A stretch of 12,235 nt of DNA from an uncultured Fenollaria sp. (GCF_934202865.1 NZ_CAKPYL010000046.1:1-12235); one strand, 5' to 3'. Shown: positions 1 through 6,623, counted from the stretch's first letter. Program-made: numbers and translations. Notes: generated by a model not told the origin, from the letters alone.

Positions 1-108
1 ATATACTACTTCTTTTTTTATTTCATTATTTTTTTATATTTTTTCAAAATTTTCTTTGTTATCTTTACTAACAAATATTAGTCTATCAAATTTATTATAA
101 ATTCTTTC
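1..108 (-). pseudogene. glycosyltransferase fragment (GT4-like), broken
   Basis: Read on the minus strand, bases 108 to 1 give a peptide containing IYNKFDRLIFVSKDNKENF and, after one in-frame TAA (bases 36-34), NNEIKKEVVY. The pattern 'tyrosine...FD...I.FVS.D.K..F.KI...KK.VVY' is typical of the segment between the two Rossmann lobes of family 4 (group 1) glycosyltransferases. The match stops sharply at base 108, where the frame meets TAA (111-109) and TAG (117-115), so the N-terminal part is missing. The C-terminal part lies beyond the window. The opposite-strand gene begins immediately, so this looks like a junction or a decayed gene. Identification rests on about 35 residues recognised by eye. 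Confidence 0.5.
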
Positions 109-119
109 TTAAGTCTATA

Positions 120-743
120 GTGATAACAGTTAATGATTACAAGCTTGAGAGGGAAAATGGTATTAACTATGTCGATACAAGTGAGATGAAGCCTGTCATA
201 ATTGCAGCAGGCAAGGTGAGTTTAGATGATATTAAGAAAATTAAAGAGCATGATATAGTTTTGGATAACGTCGATAGAGATGCGATTGAAGATATCAGCA
301 TAGAAAATAATATTAAGATACCTATATTTAAAATTGATTTTACAAAGTGGAATGAAGGCAAAGAATATGCTCTTGAAAAAGACTATAAAGACTTTGATTG
401 GAAAGCACCAAGTTCATTCGTATCTGATAAAGACTTTAATAAAGCCTTTAATGAAGTAAATGATGAAGAGTACATCAAAGAAAAGATTGCAGAGCTTGAA
501 AACTTTAAGTCTGGCTTTATTAATGAAGTGAAGCTTAATAAAAAAGCGGCACACAAAGAAGATGATATGATACTTACAGAACTTACGTATGATATTGATG
601 ATGGCAGATTATATTCCGTGCTTTTAATGAAAAAAGGGGACAGTGGCAAGGGCTATGACGTACAAAGCGTCTACACCATAAAGATAGATGGAGACGGCAA
701 GCAAGAATTTATTTCAGATAAGCTTGGTATATTATCAAATTAA
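120..743 (+). CDS. hypothetical protein, probably missing its 5' end
   Basis: A hydrophilic, acidic and lysine-rich protein of about 207 residues with no signal peptide, membrane segment or motif I recognise. The first in-frame start is GTG at 120. It has no Shine-Dalgarno sequence upstream (the preceding bases are CTTTCTTAAGTCTATA). The frame is open back to the TAA at 69, but that part overlaps the minus-strand glycosyltransferase fragment. The true N-terminus is therefore likely missing and the visible product is the C-terminal part of a larger protein. The last third (around residues 140-205) alternates short acidic turns and beta-like stretches, as in a small secreted or lipoprotein-type domain, but that is only an impression. 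A good terminator follows at 754-783. Function unknown. Confidence 0.55.
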   Translation: MITVNDYKLERENGINYVDTSEMKPVIIAAGKVSLDDIKKIKEHDIVLDNVDRDAIEDISIENNIKIPIFKIDFTKWNEGKEYALEKDYKDFDWKAPSSFVSDKDFNKAFNEVNDEEYIKEKIAELENFKSGFINEVKLNKKAAHKEDDMILTELTYDIDDGRLYSVLLMKKGDSGKGYDVQSVYTIKIDGDGKQEFISDKLGILSN

Positions 744-753
744 TAATTATATG

Positions 754-783
754 AAGAAAGATCTATATGGTCTTTCTTTTTTT
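754..783 (+). terminator. intrinsic terminator after the first gene
   Basis: AAGAAAGA (754-761) pairs perfectly with TCTTTCTT (771-778), and the stem extends inward through a T-G wobble (762/770) and a C-G pair (763/769). It is followed by a T tract to 783. It sits just after the stop codon at 741-743 and closes the upstream transcript. Confidence 0.85.
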
Positions 784-831
784 GCGCAAAAATTATCGTT
801 TATATAAATAAAATTAAAATAAATTTTACTA

Positions 832-860
832 TTGACTTTAACAATATTAAATGTTATACT
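832..860 (+). promoter_or_regulatory. sigma-A type promoter for the DUF2089 gene
   Basis: TTGACT (-35, 832-837) and TATACT (-10, 855-860) are separated by 17 bases, near the housekeeping consensus. An inverted repeat, TAACA (839-843) and TGTTA (852-856), fills the spacer and touches the -10 box. It could be an operator for the regulator encoded just downstream, but that is inference. A strong ribosome site, GAAGGAG (874-880), lies 7 bases before the ATG. Confidence 0.8.
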
Positions 861-887
861 TAATATAATTAAAGAAGGAGTGATATT

Positions 888-1187
888 ATGGCAATAAATA
901 TAGTTCCAGAATGGATGGCAAATCTTGAAGATGAAGACATTTCTTTTATAAAGAGATTTATACTAGCCTCTGGATCATTAAAAGAGATTGCAAAACAATA
1001 TGATGTTACTTATCCAACAGTTAGGCTTAGGCTTGATAGGCTTATACAAAAGATACAAATTAGTGAGGATGCTGAGAGCGAACCGTACGTCTCTTTAATT
1101 AAGAGATTAGCTCTTAATGATAAAATTGATTTTGAAACGGCTAAGATACTAGTTTCAGAGTATAAGAAAGAAAAAGGGGTTGAATAA
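888..1187 (+). CDS. DUF2089 family helix-turn-helix protein
   Basis: A 99-residue cytoplasmic protein. Residues from about 7 to 57 carry the signature of the DUF2089 family: 'PEW...L..ED..FIKRFILASGSLKEIAKQYDVTYPTVRLRLDRLI'. This reads as a DNA-binding helix-turn-helix (SLKEIAKQYDVTYPTVRLRLDRL) like that of sigma-factor region 4 or LuxR-type proteins. The C-terminal half (about 65-99) is helical, in line with family members that lack the zinc ribbon found in longer versions. The start ATG has a strong ribosome site 7 bases upstream. The membrane protein gene begins 2 bases after its stop, so the two form a small operon. Autoregulation through the inverted repeat in its promoter is possible. 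Family assignment is firm; the target genes are unknown. Confidence 0.85.
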   Translation: MAINIVPEWMANLEDEDISFIKRFILASGSLKEIAKQYDVTYPTVRLRLDRLIQKIQISEDAESEPYVSLIKRLALNDKIDFETAKILVSEYKKEKGVE

Positions 1188-1188
1188 A

Positions 1189-1509
1189 ATGAAAAACTTT
1201 ATAACTACTATGATAATAATTGTATTTGCATTAATATTGTCGATATTTTTACAGGTGTTTTTGTCTAAGCAAAAAAGCAAGTATCTCGGCTTAATTCTTC
1301 CATCACTAAGTTTTATATTTTCTTTGCTTGTATTAGCAAATTATGTAGTGCCAAATGGATTTAAGGTCAGACCGTTATTAATGAGTGTTTTAGGTATATT
1401 TATACGTGCTAATATATTAACAGTAGTTTACTTAGTAATATATTTTATATTTAAACATAAAAATAATTCTAACTCTGAAATTGATAGGATGAATATTAAA
1501 GATTTATAA
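1189..1509 (+). CDS. small integral membrane protein, three helices
   Basis: A 106-residue protein with three likely membrane helices, at about residues 4-25, 32-54 and 63-88, and a short hydrophilic C-terminus rich in lysine, asparagine and serine. I chose ATG 1189 because the run of G (1176-1179) lies at usable ribosome-site distance; an in-frame TTG at 1180 lies inside that site. It follows the DUF2089 regulator gene by one base and is surely translated from the same mRNA. DUF2089 genes often sit beside small membrane protein genes, which suggests a regulator with a membrane partner or target, but no specific function can be read. A terminator follows at once. Confidence 0.8.
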   Translation: MKNFITTMIIIVFALILSIFLQVFLSKQKSKYLGLILPSLSFIFSLLVLANYVVPNGFKVRPLLMSVLGIFIRANILTVVYLVIYFIFKHKNNSNSEIDRMNIKDL

Positions 1510-1520
1510 AGTGTTTTATA

Positions 1521-1554
1521 AAGAAAGATCTATTAACTTAGCTCTTTCTTTTTT
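1521..1554 (+). terminator. intrinsic terminator after the DUF2089 operon
   Basis: AAGAAAGA (1521-1528) pairs with TCTTTCTT (1543-1550). After a T/C mismatch (1529/1542), CTA (1530-1532) pairs with TAG (1539-1541). A T-rich tail follows to 1554. The left arm and the start of its loop match the terminator at 754, so the two are near copies. Confidence 0.85.
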
Positions 1555-1555
1555 C

Positions 1556-1584
1556 TTGACAAAAACTGCCATTACCATTACAAT
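1556..1584 (+). promoter_or_regulatory. sigma-A promoter for the glutaredoxin-like gene
   Basis: A perfect -35 TTGACA (1556-1561) and TACAAT (1579-1584) are spaced by exactly 17 bases, directly behind the previous terminator. A ribosome site, AAAGGAG (1614-1620), precedes the ATG at 1628. This indicates an independent transcript. Confidence 0.8.
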
Positions 1585-1627
1585 TAAGATAAGACGAAGA
1601 GAAAAATTAAAGTAAAGGAGAAATGAT

Positions 1628-1912
1628 ATGAGTAAAGTACAAAAGAAGATAGTTTTCGGTAGCTCTATGTGTCCAGACTGCGGACCATTCAAAGAAGTGA
1701 TGGAGGAATCAGGCGTACGCTTCTTGTACCTTGACATAACAGAAAATCTTGCGAGCATGAAAAAGTTTTTAAAGGCAAGAGACACAATGAGTGAATTCGA
1801 CGGAGCAAAAGCTGCTGGCAACATCGGAATACCAGCTCTTATACTTGGTGACAACGAAAGAGCCATACTAGATATTGATGAGCTTAAAGACTATCTAGAC
1901 AGTTTAAAATAA
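1628..1912 (+). CDS. glutaredoxin-like thiol-disulfide protein
   Basis: A 94-residue thioredoxin-fold protein. After the first beta strand (KIVFGSSM) comes a CPDC redox motif (Cys15-Pro-Asp-Cys18) at the start of a helix. The second strand is FLYLDIT (about 32-38), and GIPAL (67-71) supplies the cis-proline (Pro69) next to the active site. The order and size are those of single-domain glutaredoxins or glutaredoxin-related proteins, which reduce disulfides or mixed disulfides in the cytoplasm. The active site CPDC differs from the classical CPYC. No signal peptide is seen. It has its own consensus promoter and ribosome site, and a hairpin follows the stop codon. The physiological reductant and target are unknown. 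Confidence 0.85.
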   Translation: MSKVQKKIVFGSSMCPDCGPFKEVMEESGVRFLYLDITENLASMKKFLKARDTMSEFDGAKAAGNIGIPALILGDNERAILDIDELKDYLDSLK

Positions 1913-1918
1913 TTACAT

Positions 1919-1940
1919 GAGCCTTGTTAATGCAAGGCTC
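1919..1940 (+). terminator. hairpin after the glutaredoxin-like gene, weak terminator
   Basis: GAGCCTTG (1919-1926) pairs perfectly with CAAGGCTC (1933-1940) around a six-base loop. No T tract follows on the plus strand (TACTTGCATA), so it may terminate poorly or act as an mRNA-stabilising 3' hairpin. It lies in the 89-base gap before the two-component genes. Confidence 0.5.
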
Positions 1941-2001
1941 TACTTGCATATAAAGCGTTTAAAAAGATTATTATCGGGTAAAAATTGATAGAGGTGATGA
2001 T

Positions 2002-2679
2002 ATGGCGACTATACTTATAGCTGATGACGATGAAAATATAAGAAACGTACTTAAGGAGTACTCCGTCATTAACGGCTATGATGTGATCGAGGCCATGGAT
2101 GGCATCGACGCACTTAACAAAGTTAATAATAATGATATAGACCTTATCATCTTAGATATAATGATGCCTAAGCTTGATGGTTTCTCGGCTTACAAGAGGA
2201 TTAAGGAAGTAAAAGACGTGCCAGTTCTTGTTCTTAGCGCAAAAGGCGAGGAGTACGACAAGCTTTATGGCTTTGAGATAGGCATCGATGATTACGTTGT
2301 TAAGCCATTTAGCCCGCGCGAAGTTATGGCAAGGGTTAAGGCGATTTTAGCTAGGCACACAAGCGATGCAAAGGCAAATATTTACACGAATGGCAGCTTG
2401 AAAATAGATTTCGATGCGAGAGAAGCTTATATCAATGATAAAAAATTGGATTTAACGCCAAAAGAGTATGAGTTATTAGCTTATCTAGCTCAAAATGAGG
2501 GCATTGCTCTATCGCGCGATATGATACTTGAAAATGTATGGGGCTATGATTTCTTCGGGGACAATAGAACTGTTGACACACACATCAAGATGCTTAGAAA
2601 CTCACTTGGCTCTGAGAAGGACATAATCAGCACAGTTCGCGGCTATGGCTATAAACTGGAGAAAAAAGATGAAGAATAA
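2002..2679 (+). CDS. OmpR/PhoB-family response regulator
   Basis: A 225-residue two-component transcription factor. The receiver domain (about 1-118) has the acidic pocket Asp8-Asp9-Asp10, phospho-acceptor Asp52 (in LDIMMP), the switch residues Ser79 and Tyr98, and the invariant Lys101 followed by Pro-Phe. The C-terminal winged-helix domain (about 130-222) shows LTPKEYELLAYLAQN, the VWGYDFFGDNRTVDTHI recognition region and VRGYGYKLE, all typical of OmpR/PhoB. Ribosome site GAGGTG (1991-1996) lies 5 bases before ATG 2002. The kinase gene overlaps its end by 11 bases, marking a cognate pair. No strong promoter is obvious; TTGCAT (1944-1949) with TATTAT (1969-1974) has a poor 19-base spacer. Downstream genes include cobQ and cbiB, but the signal sensed is not evident. 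Confidence 0.95.
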   Translation: MATILIADDDENIRNVLKEYSVINGYDVIEAMDGIDALNKVNNNDIDLIILDIMMPKLDGFSAYKRIKEVKDVPVLVLSAKGEEYDKLYGFEIGIDDYVVKPFSPREVMARVKAILARHTSDAKANIYTNGSLKIDFDAREAYINDKKLDLTPKEYELLAYLAQNEGIALSRDMILENVWGYDFFGDNRTVDTHIKMLRNSLGSEKDIISTVRGYGYKLEKKDEE

Positions 2680-4018
2680 ATCATTATTTGCAAAGTTAAT
2701 CAGCTACTTTTTGATATTCACGATACTGATACTATCAACAATGTGGCTATTTAACATAGTTTTCTTCAAAGAGATATACACGCAAAAGAAGAGGGAGCTC
2801 ATTCAAAACACTGAAAAAGAAATTTCTTCTTATTCAGGAACTGATCTCGTCTCGTATTTAAATAGCGTTGCGAGCAAAACTAGGCTCGGCATAATTATTT
2901 ATGATGAGAATGGTTTAGTTTTGTACCCAAATTATTTACTTGAGCTTGACAAGGAAGACCTTGATTTTGTCAAAAGTAATGAAGATAGTGTGGATTATAT
3001 CAAGAAGCATGACGATAGAGAGTACCTTGTATTTTTAAAGAGATACGAAACAGTTAATGCAAAACTATATATGAAGCTAATTGACAATCTTGATGAAGAT
3101 GGATCAGTAAAAAAGATGCTAAAGGAAGAACTACTATACATAAGTCTCGTGGCAATAGTTTTGGCTCTTGCTCTTTCATATTTTTTGGCAAAGAAACTTA
3201 CTAAGCCAATCAAAAATCTTTCAGAAGCGTCCAAATTTTTGGGTACAAAGAGCTTTTCCATAGAAGAAGAGGGCGGCTATGAAGAGATTGAAGAGCTAAA
3301 GAAGAGCCTTGAAAGCGCAAATGCAGATTTACAGAGGACTATGGACTTTCGTGAGAATATCATTGCCAATGTTTCGCATGACTTCAAAACGCCTCTAAGC
3401 GTGATTAAGTCTTATGCTGAGATGATTAAGGACATAACAGGCGATAATAAAGAAAAGCGTGAAGAGAATCTCGACACCATCATCACGGAGGCAGATAGGC
3501 TAAACGGCATGATTAACGAGATGCTTGAAGCATCAAAGAACGTAAGTGCCCTTGGTGAACTTGAATTAAAAAGAATTTCGCTCGAAGCCATTTCCAAAGA
3601 GCTTATAGATAAATTAAATACTGCTGAAAATAGAGAAAGAATTAAATTAAACGTAAGTGGCGATACCATAGTCATGGCTGATGAGAAGAAGATCAGAAGC
3701 GTTATATATAATTACTTATCAAACGCACTGAACTACTCAAATGAGGATGAAGATGTTCTTGTGAGGATCACTGAAGAGGCAAATGGCGTTAGATACGAGG
3801 TTATTGATCACGGCACGGGCATCAAGGAAGAGGACATCAAGAGGGTTTGGGACCGCTACTACATCTCGAGCGCTAACCATGAGCTCAAAAAGTACGCGAC
3901 AGGCCTTGGCCTATATATCGCACGTGAAGTGCTTTTGCTTCACAAGGCAGAGTTTGGCGTAGAGAGCAGTTACGGAAAAGGATCGAATTTTTATTTTGTA
4001 TTAAAAAAGGGAGTGTAG
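2669..4018 (+). CDS. membrane sensor histidine kinase (HAMP-HisKA-HATPase)
   Basis: A 449-residue partner of the preceding regulator. It has a membrane helix at about 7-33, an extracytoplasmic sensor region at about 34-153, a second helix at about 155-176, a HAMP linker to about 230, then a dimerisation/phosphotransfer domain with NVSHDFKTPL, in which His237 is the phosphorylation site. The ATP-binding domain shows the N box (Asn352 in NYLSNALNYS), the G1 box (Asp380 in DHGTGI) and the G2 box (Gly412-Leu-Gly414). I chose ATG 2669 because GGAG (2658-2661) lies 7 bases upstream and the product then begins with a normal cytoplasmic lead and helix. An in-frame ATG at 2645 lies deeper inside the regulator gene and has no ribosome site. 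The sensor domain has no motif I recognise. Confidence 0.95.
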   Translation: MKNKSLFAKLISYFLIFTILILSTMWLFNIVFFKEIYTQKKRELIQNTEKEISSYSGTDLVSYLNSVASKTRLGIIIYDENGLVLYPNYLLELDKEDLDFVKSNEDSVDYIKKHDDREYLVFLKRYETVNAKLYMKLIDNLDEDGSVKKMLKEELLYISLVAIVLALALSYFLAKKLTKPIKNLSEASKFLGTKSFSIEEEGGYEEIEELKKSLESANADLQRTMDFRENIIANVSHDFKTPLSVIKSYAEMIKDITGDNKEKREENLDTIITEADRLNGMINEMLEASKNVSALGELELKRISLEAISKELIDKLNTAENRERIKLNVSGDTIVMADEKKIRSVIYNYLSNALNYSNEDEDVLVRITEEANGVRYEVIDHGTGIKEEDIKRVWDRYYISSANHELKKYATGLGLYIAREVLLLHKAEFGVESSYGKGSNFYFVLKKGV

Positions 4019-4020
4019 AT

Positions 4021-4428
4021 ATGAACTTTGATTTTTTAAACGACATGAACATTGGTAATTTCAATAAGGATGAGGCCATGAATAAGATTGAAGGCATAGG
4101 TGAAGCCATCAAAACTAATACTGATTTTGCTAAGTACCAAGACCTAATGAATGACTTTTTGAACCTTGTCAAAGATTATTACAATGGCAAGTACAAGGGC
4201 ATTGACAATAAGAATTTAGTATTTATCATTTCTGGTCTACTTATAGTTTTGTATCCAAATTCATTTAAGAGAAATGCATTTTTCACCATAGCTTCGAAAA
4301 TATTTGGCGTATCGATACTAATTAAGTCTATAAGCGAAGAAGTGGCTAAATATAGAGAATGGAAGAAGAATTTGATTTCAATTGAAACTGATTTAGGCAC
4401 TATAGAATACAATAACGAGGAATTTTAA
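4021..4428 (+). CDS. small membrane protein, degenerate YkvA/DUF1232-like
   Basis: A 135-residue protein with a hydrophilic N-terminal third, then DYYNGKYKGIDNKNLVFIIS leading into a hydrophobic helix (about 66-82), a second apolar stretch (about 87-101) and a final charged helix EEVAKYREWKKN. This order resembles YkvA/DUF1232 proteins, where a 'DY..GKY..I' segment precedes a membrane hairpin and the end often reads 'KYKEWKK'. The family's conserved turn (roughly PxDxIPD) is replaced by PNSFKRN, so it is a divergent member or a look-alike. It starts 2 bases after the kinase stop with GGGAG as ribosome site, and its stop abuts the cobQ ATG directly. It is part of the same run; its function is unknown. 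Confidence 0.6.
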   Translation: MNFDFLNDMNIGNFNKDEAMNKIEGIGEAIKTNTDFAKYQDLMNDFLNLVKDYYNGKYKGIDNKNLVFIISGLLIVLYPNSFKRNAFFTIASKIFGVSILIKSISEEVAKYREWKKNLISIETDLGTIEYNNEEF

Positions 4429-5268
4429 ATGGCAAAGATAATGATATATGGAACGACATCGTCTGCAGGCAAATCAACGATAGCGACTGCTATGTGTCGC
4501 TACTACAGATATAAGGGCTACAAGGTATGTCCTTTCAAATCGCAAAACATGTCGATAAACTCATTTAAGCTTCAAGACGGAAAACTTATTAGTAACGCGC
4601 AAGCAATACAAGCCTACGCCGCTGGTATCAAGGCGGACGAGTACATGAACCCGATACTTTTAGTACCATCGTCAGATACAGGTAGTGACGTCTATGTGCT
4701 TGGCAAACTATATAAGCACATGAATACAAAGGAGTATTACTCGATTAAGAAAGAGCTAAAAGCGAAGGTAAAAGAAGTTTTTGAAGAGCTTGAGAAAAAA
4801 TATGACGTCATGATTATAGAAGGAGCCGGCTCACCAGCTGAGATAAACCTACTTGAAGATGACTTTGTAAATACTGGTATGGCTGAACTTGCTGACACTA
4901 ATGCAATAATCGTCGCTGATATTGATAAGGGAGGCGTATTTGCGTCAATCTACGGCACATACATGATACTTGATGAAAAAGATAGATCGAGAATAAAGGG
5001 ATACATCATAAACAAATTCAGGGGCGACGCGAGCCTACTTGATGAGGGCATAAAAAAGCTTCATGAGCTAACAGGCCTTGACTGTCTCGGCATAGTGCCA
5101 TACACAAAGCTTGAGATAGCGGACGAAGACTCGCTTCATGACTACGAGAAGGCGGTCAACGCTCACATGGCAGAGCACGATGCGATGAATAAAGAGATCG
5201 ATAGACTTGCCGATGTTTTCGCAAAAGCAATCGATATAGATAAGTTAAATGCAATACTTGGCTTATAA
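4429..5268 (+). CDS. cobQ: cobyric acid synthase lacking the glutamine amidotransferase domain
   Basis: Cobyric acid synthase (CobQ/CbiP) uses ATP to amidate side chains b, d, e and g of adenosyl-cobyrinic acid a,c-diamide. The N-terminal synthetase domain is complete: P-loop GTTSSAGKST (8-17), KSQNMSINS, MNPILLVPSSDTGSDVYVLG, EGAGSPAEINL, DIDKGGVFASIYGT and NKFRGD. After IADEDSLHDYE (about 230-240) family members enter a domain of over 200 residues holding the Cys-His-Glu glutaminase triad. Here there are only 39 more residues, ending in DRLADVFAKAIDIDKLNAI, which matches the normal extreme C-terminus of CobQ. The protein is 279 residues against about 490-510 usually. Because cbiB overlaps its end by 20 bases, no domain is hidden downstream by a frameshift. 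It looks like a clean internal domain loss, leaving an enzyme that would need free ammonia or a separate ammonia donor. The gene starts right after the previous stop. Confidence 0.9.
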   Translation: MAKIMIYGTTSSAGKSTIATAMCRYYRYKGYKVCPFKSQNMSINSFKLQDGKLISNAQAIQAYAAGIKADEYMNPILLVPSSDTGSDVYVLGKLYKHMNTKEYYSIKKELKAKVKEVFEELEKKYDVMIIEGAGSPAEINLLEDDFVNTGMAELADTNAIIVADIDKGGVFASIYGTYMILDEKDRSRIKGYIINKFRGDASLLDEGIKKLHELTGLDCLGIVPYTKLEIADEDSLHDYEKAVNAHMAEHDAMNKEIDRLADVFAKAIDIDKLNAILGL

Positions 5269-6208
5269 ACTCATCGCCATACTTATAGGCGTTGTTCTTG
5301 ATTTAATCTTAGGGGACCCATATAACTTTTTTCATCCAGTTAAGGTTATGGGCAATGTCATTAGTTTTGAAGAAAAATTAATTCGCAGGACAGGGGCAAG
5401 AGGCGGCTTTTTGAAAGCACTTGGCTTAGTCGCTGTACTCTTTAACATAAGCCTAGCCTTTTTGTTCGGCTACTTAGCAATAATATTATTTAAGATTAAT
5501 AAATATTTATATCTAATCTACACTTCATACATGGTATACGTCTGCCTAGCAGCACGCTCACTTCACTTCGAAGCAGACATGGTAGTAAAAGAGCTAGGAC
5601 ATTCGCTAGAGAGAGGACGCAAGAGACTCTCCTACATAGTTGGTCGTGACACAAGTGAACTTAGTGAAGAAGAAATACTTAAGGCGTGTATAGAGACAGT
5701 CGCTGAAAACACTTCAGATGGCGTCATAGCACCGCTTATGTATATAGCGATATATACACCACTTGGCTTGGTTTATAAATTTATCAATACCATGGACTCG
5801 ATGTGGGGCTACAAGAATGAAAAGTATGGCGAGCTTGGCTTTTTCGCGGCAAAGATAGATGACCTAGTCAATCTAGTGCCAGCAAGATTAAGTGCGCTTC
5901 TTATACTAATCACGAACATCTTTAACAAAAATATTTTTTATGCATGCAAAACGTTTTTTAAGTATAGATATGCACACGCAAGTCCAAACAGCGCCTTCCT
6001 CGAAGCGCCTATAGCGGGACTCTTAAAAATTCGTTTAGGCGGACCACACAAATATTTTTCTAAGATAGTCGATAAACCATATATTGGCGATATAGATGGC
6101 GCTGTGAATAGTAGTGGCGTTTACTTCACCATAAGGGCGATGTATAAGGCACTTGCCTTATTAGTCATAGTAATCGCTGCTATATATTTAAAATTAATAT
6201 TAAAATAA
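5249..6208 (+). CDS. cbiB: adenosylcobinamide-phosphate synthase CbiB
   Basis: An integral membrane enzyme that joins an aminopropanol group to the f-propionate of adenosylcobyric acid, giving adenosylcobinamide (phosphate). At 319 residues it has the usual length. Conserved blocks are DLILGDPYNFFHPVKVMG near the N-terminus, AENTSDGVIAPL, NTMDSMWGYKNEKYGELGFF followed by AKIDDLVNLVPARL, and SPNSAFLEAPIAGLL with LGGP. Hydrophobic helices lie near the N-terminus, around residues 50-100, mid-protein and at the extreme C-terminus. ATG 5249 overlaps cobQ by 20 bases, indicating translational coupling and a joint role in the late corrinoid steps. CobD, which makes its aminopropanol phosphate substrate, is encoded in the next operon. 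A terminator overlaps its stop codon. Confidence 0.96.
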   Translation: MQYLAYKLIAILIGVVLDLILGDPYNFFHPVKVMGNVISFEEKLIRRTGARGGFLKALGLVAVLFNISLAFLFGYLAIILFKINKYLYLIYTSYMVYVCLAARSLHFEADMVVKELGHSLERGRKRLSYIVGRDTSELSEEEILKACIETVAENTSDGVIAPLMYIAIYTPLGLVYKFINTMDSMWGYKNEKYGELGFFAAKIDDLVNLVPARLSALLILITNIFNKNIFYACKTFFKYRYAHASPNSAFLEAPIAGLLKIRLGGPHKYFSKIVDKPYIGDIDGAVNSSGVYFTIRAMYKALALLVIVIAAIYLKLILK

Positions 6209-6256
6209 AAAAATGCAGTTATGTCAAAACAATCGTTTTACATCTCTGCATTTTTT
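6208..6256 (+). terminator. long, probably bidirectional terminator after cbiB
   Basis: TGCAG (6214-6218) pairs with CTGCA (6246-6250), flanked by six A (6208-6213) facing six T (6251-6256). The stem continues inside with ATGT (6221-6224) against ACAT (6240-6243) and AAAAC (6226-6230) against GTTTT (6235-6239), with C6225 bulged. A- and T-tracts on both sides would let it work in either direction. It separates cobQ-cbiB from the riboswitch operon. Confidence 0.9.
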
Positions 6257-6380
6257 GTAAGCTAAATTTTTAGGAAATTATTTTTTGAAAAGTACGTTGA
6301 TATTATATAGCACTCAAATGCCATTGTCCGTGTTTTGAATCACGAATAAGAGAAAAATAATAAAAAATTTATCAATATAC
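6257..6380. other. intergenic stretch without a supported gene
   Basis: This AT-rich spacer lies between the cbiB terminator and the riboswitch promoter. I see no gene with a start and ribosome site on either strand. A small inverted repeat, CGTG (6331-6334) and CACG (6343-6346), is present. On the minus strand two frames give short protein-like pieces, IRDSKHGQWHLSAI and VLYNINVLFKK, each ending in a stop. They might be remains of a mobile-element gene that shared the bidirectional terminator, but neither is long enough to identify. Confidence 0.35.
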
Positions 6381-6409
6381 TTGAAAAAACTTTTTATATA
6401 TGATATTAT
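6381..6409 (+). promoter_or_regulatory. promoter of the cobalamin operon
   Basis: TTGAAA (6381-6386) and TATTAT (6404-6409) are separated by 17 bases, and a TG two bases before the -10 box adds extended -10 character. Transcription would start at about 6416, just before the first paired base of the riboswitch at 6425. This placement fits a leader carrying the full aptamer. Confidence 0.8.
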
Positions 6410-6424
6410 ATATTTGTAATTTTT

Positions 6425-6603
6425 GAATGTTCGCTAAAAAGGGAAGCTGGTGTAAATCCAGCACAGCCCCCGCTACTGTAATTAGTGACGAGTCTATGTA
6501 TACCACTGGGAAACTGGGAAGGTTTAGACAAGGTTGAGCTATAAGTCAGGATATCTTTAGAACGTTCGTATAAAGTTACTTCTTCGGTGGGAAGGAAAAA
6601 CTT
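6425..6603 (+). ncRNA. adenosylcobalamin riboswitch (class I, with P13)
   Basis: The conserved core is clear: GGGAAGCTGGTG (6441-6452), the CAGCCCCCGC..ACTG element (6464-6478), CCACTGGGAAACTGGGAAGG (6503-6522), and the B12 box around AAGTCAGGATAT (6543-6554). P1 closes the aptamer: GAATGTTC (6425-6432) pairs with GAACGTTC (6560-6567), 8 pairs with one G-U. The P13 arm that marks coenzyme-B12-selective class-I members follows: AAGTT (6573-6577) pairs with AACTT (6599-6603), and TTCTTC (6580-6585) with GAAGGA (6591-6596). Its five-base loop GGTGG (6586-6590) is complementary to CCACT (6503-6507) in the L5 region, giving the expected kissing loop. An intrinsic terminator downstream implies transcriptional attenuation of the cbi operon when adenosylcobalamin is plentiful. 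Confidence 0.97.
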
Positions 6604-6623
6604 ACTCAATATGTATGTTTTAT

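Noticed and set aside
2645..2668. Upstream ATG for the histidine kinase
   Set aside because: It has no ribosome site and would extend the overlap with the regulator; ATG 2669 has GGAG 7 bases upstream.
5150..5470. Frameshift as the cause of the short CobQ
   Set aside because: The frame ends with the family's own C-terminal tail and cbiB overlaps the end, so there is no room for the missing domain in another frame.
6406..6609. Minus-strand open frame of 67 codons
   Set aside because: It lies exactly over the cobalamin riboswitch, whose conserved bases fully explain the sequence; no ribosome site.
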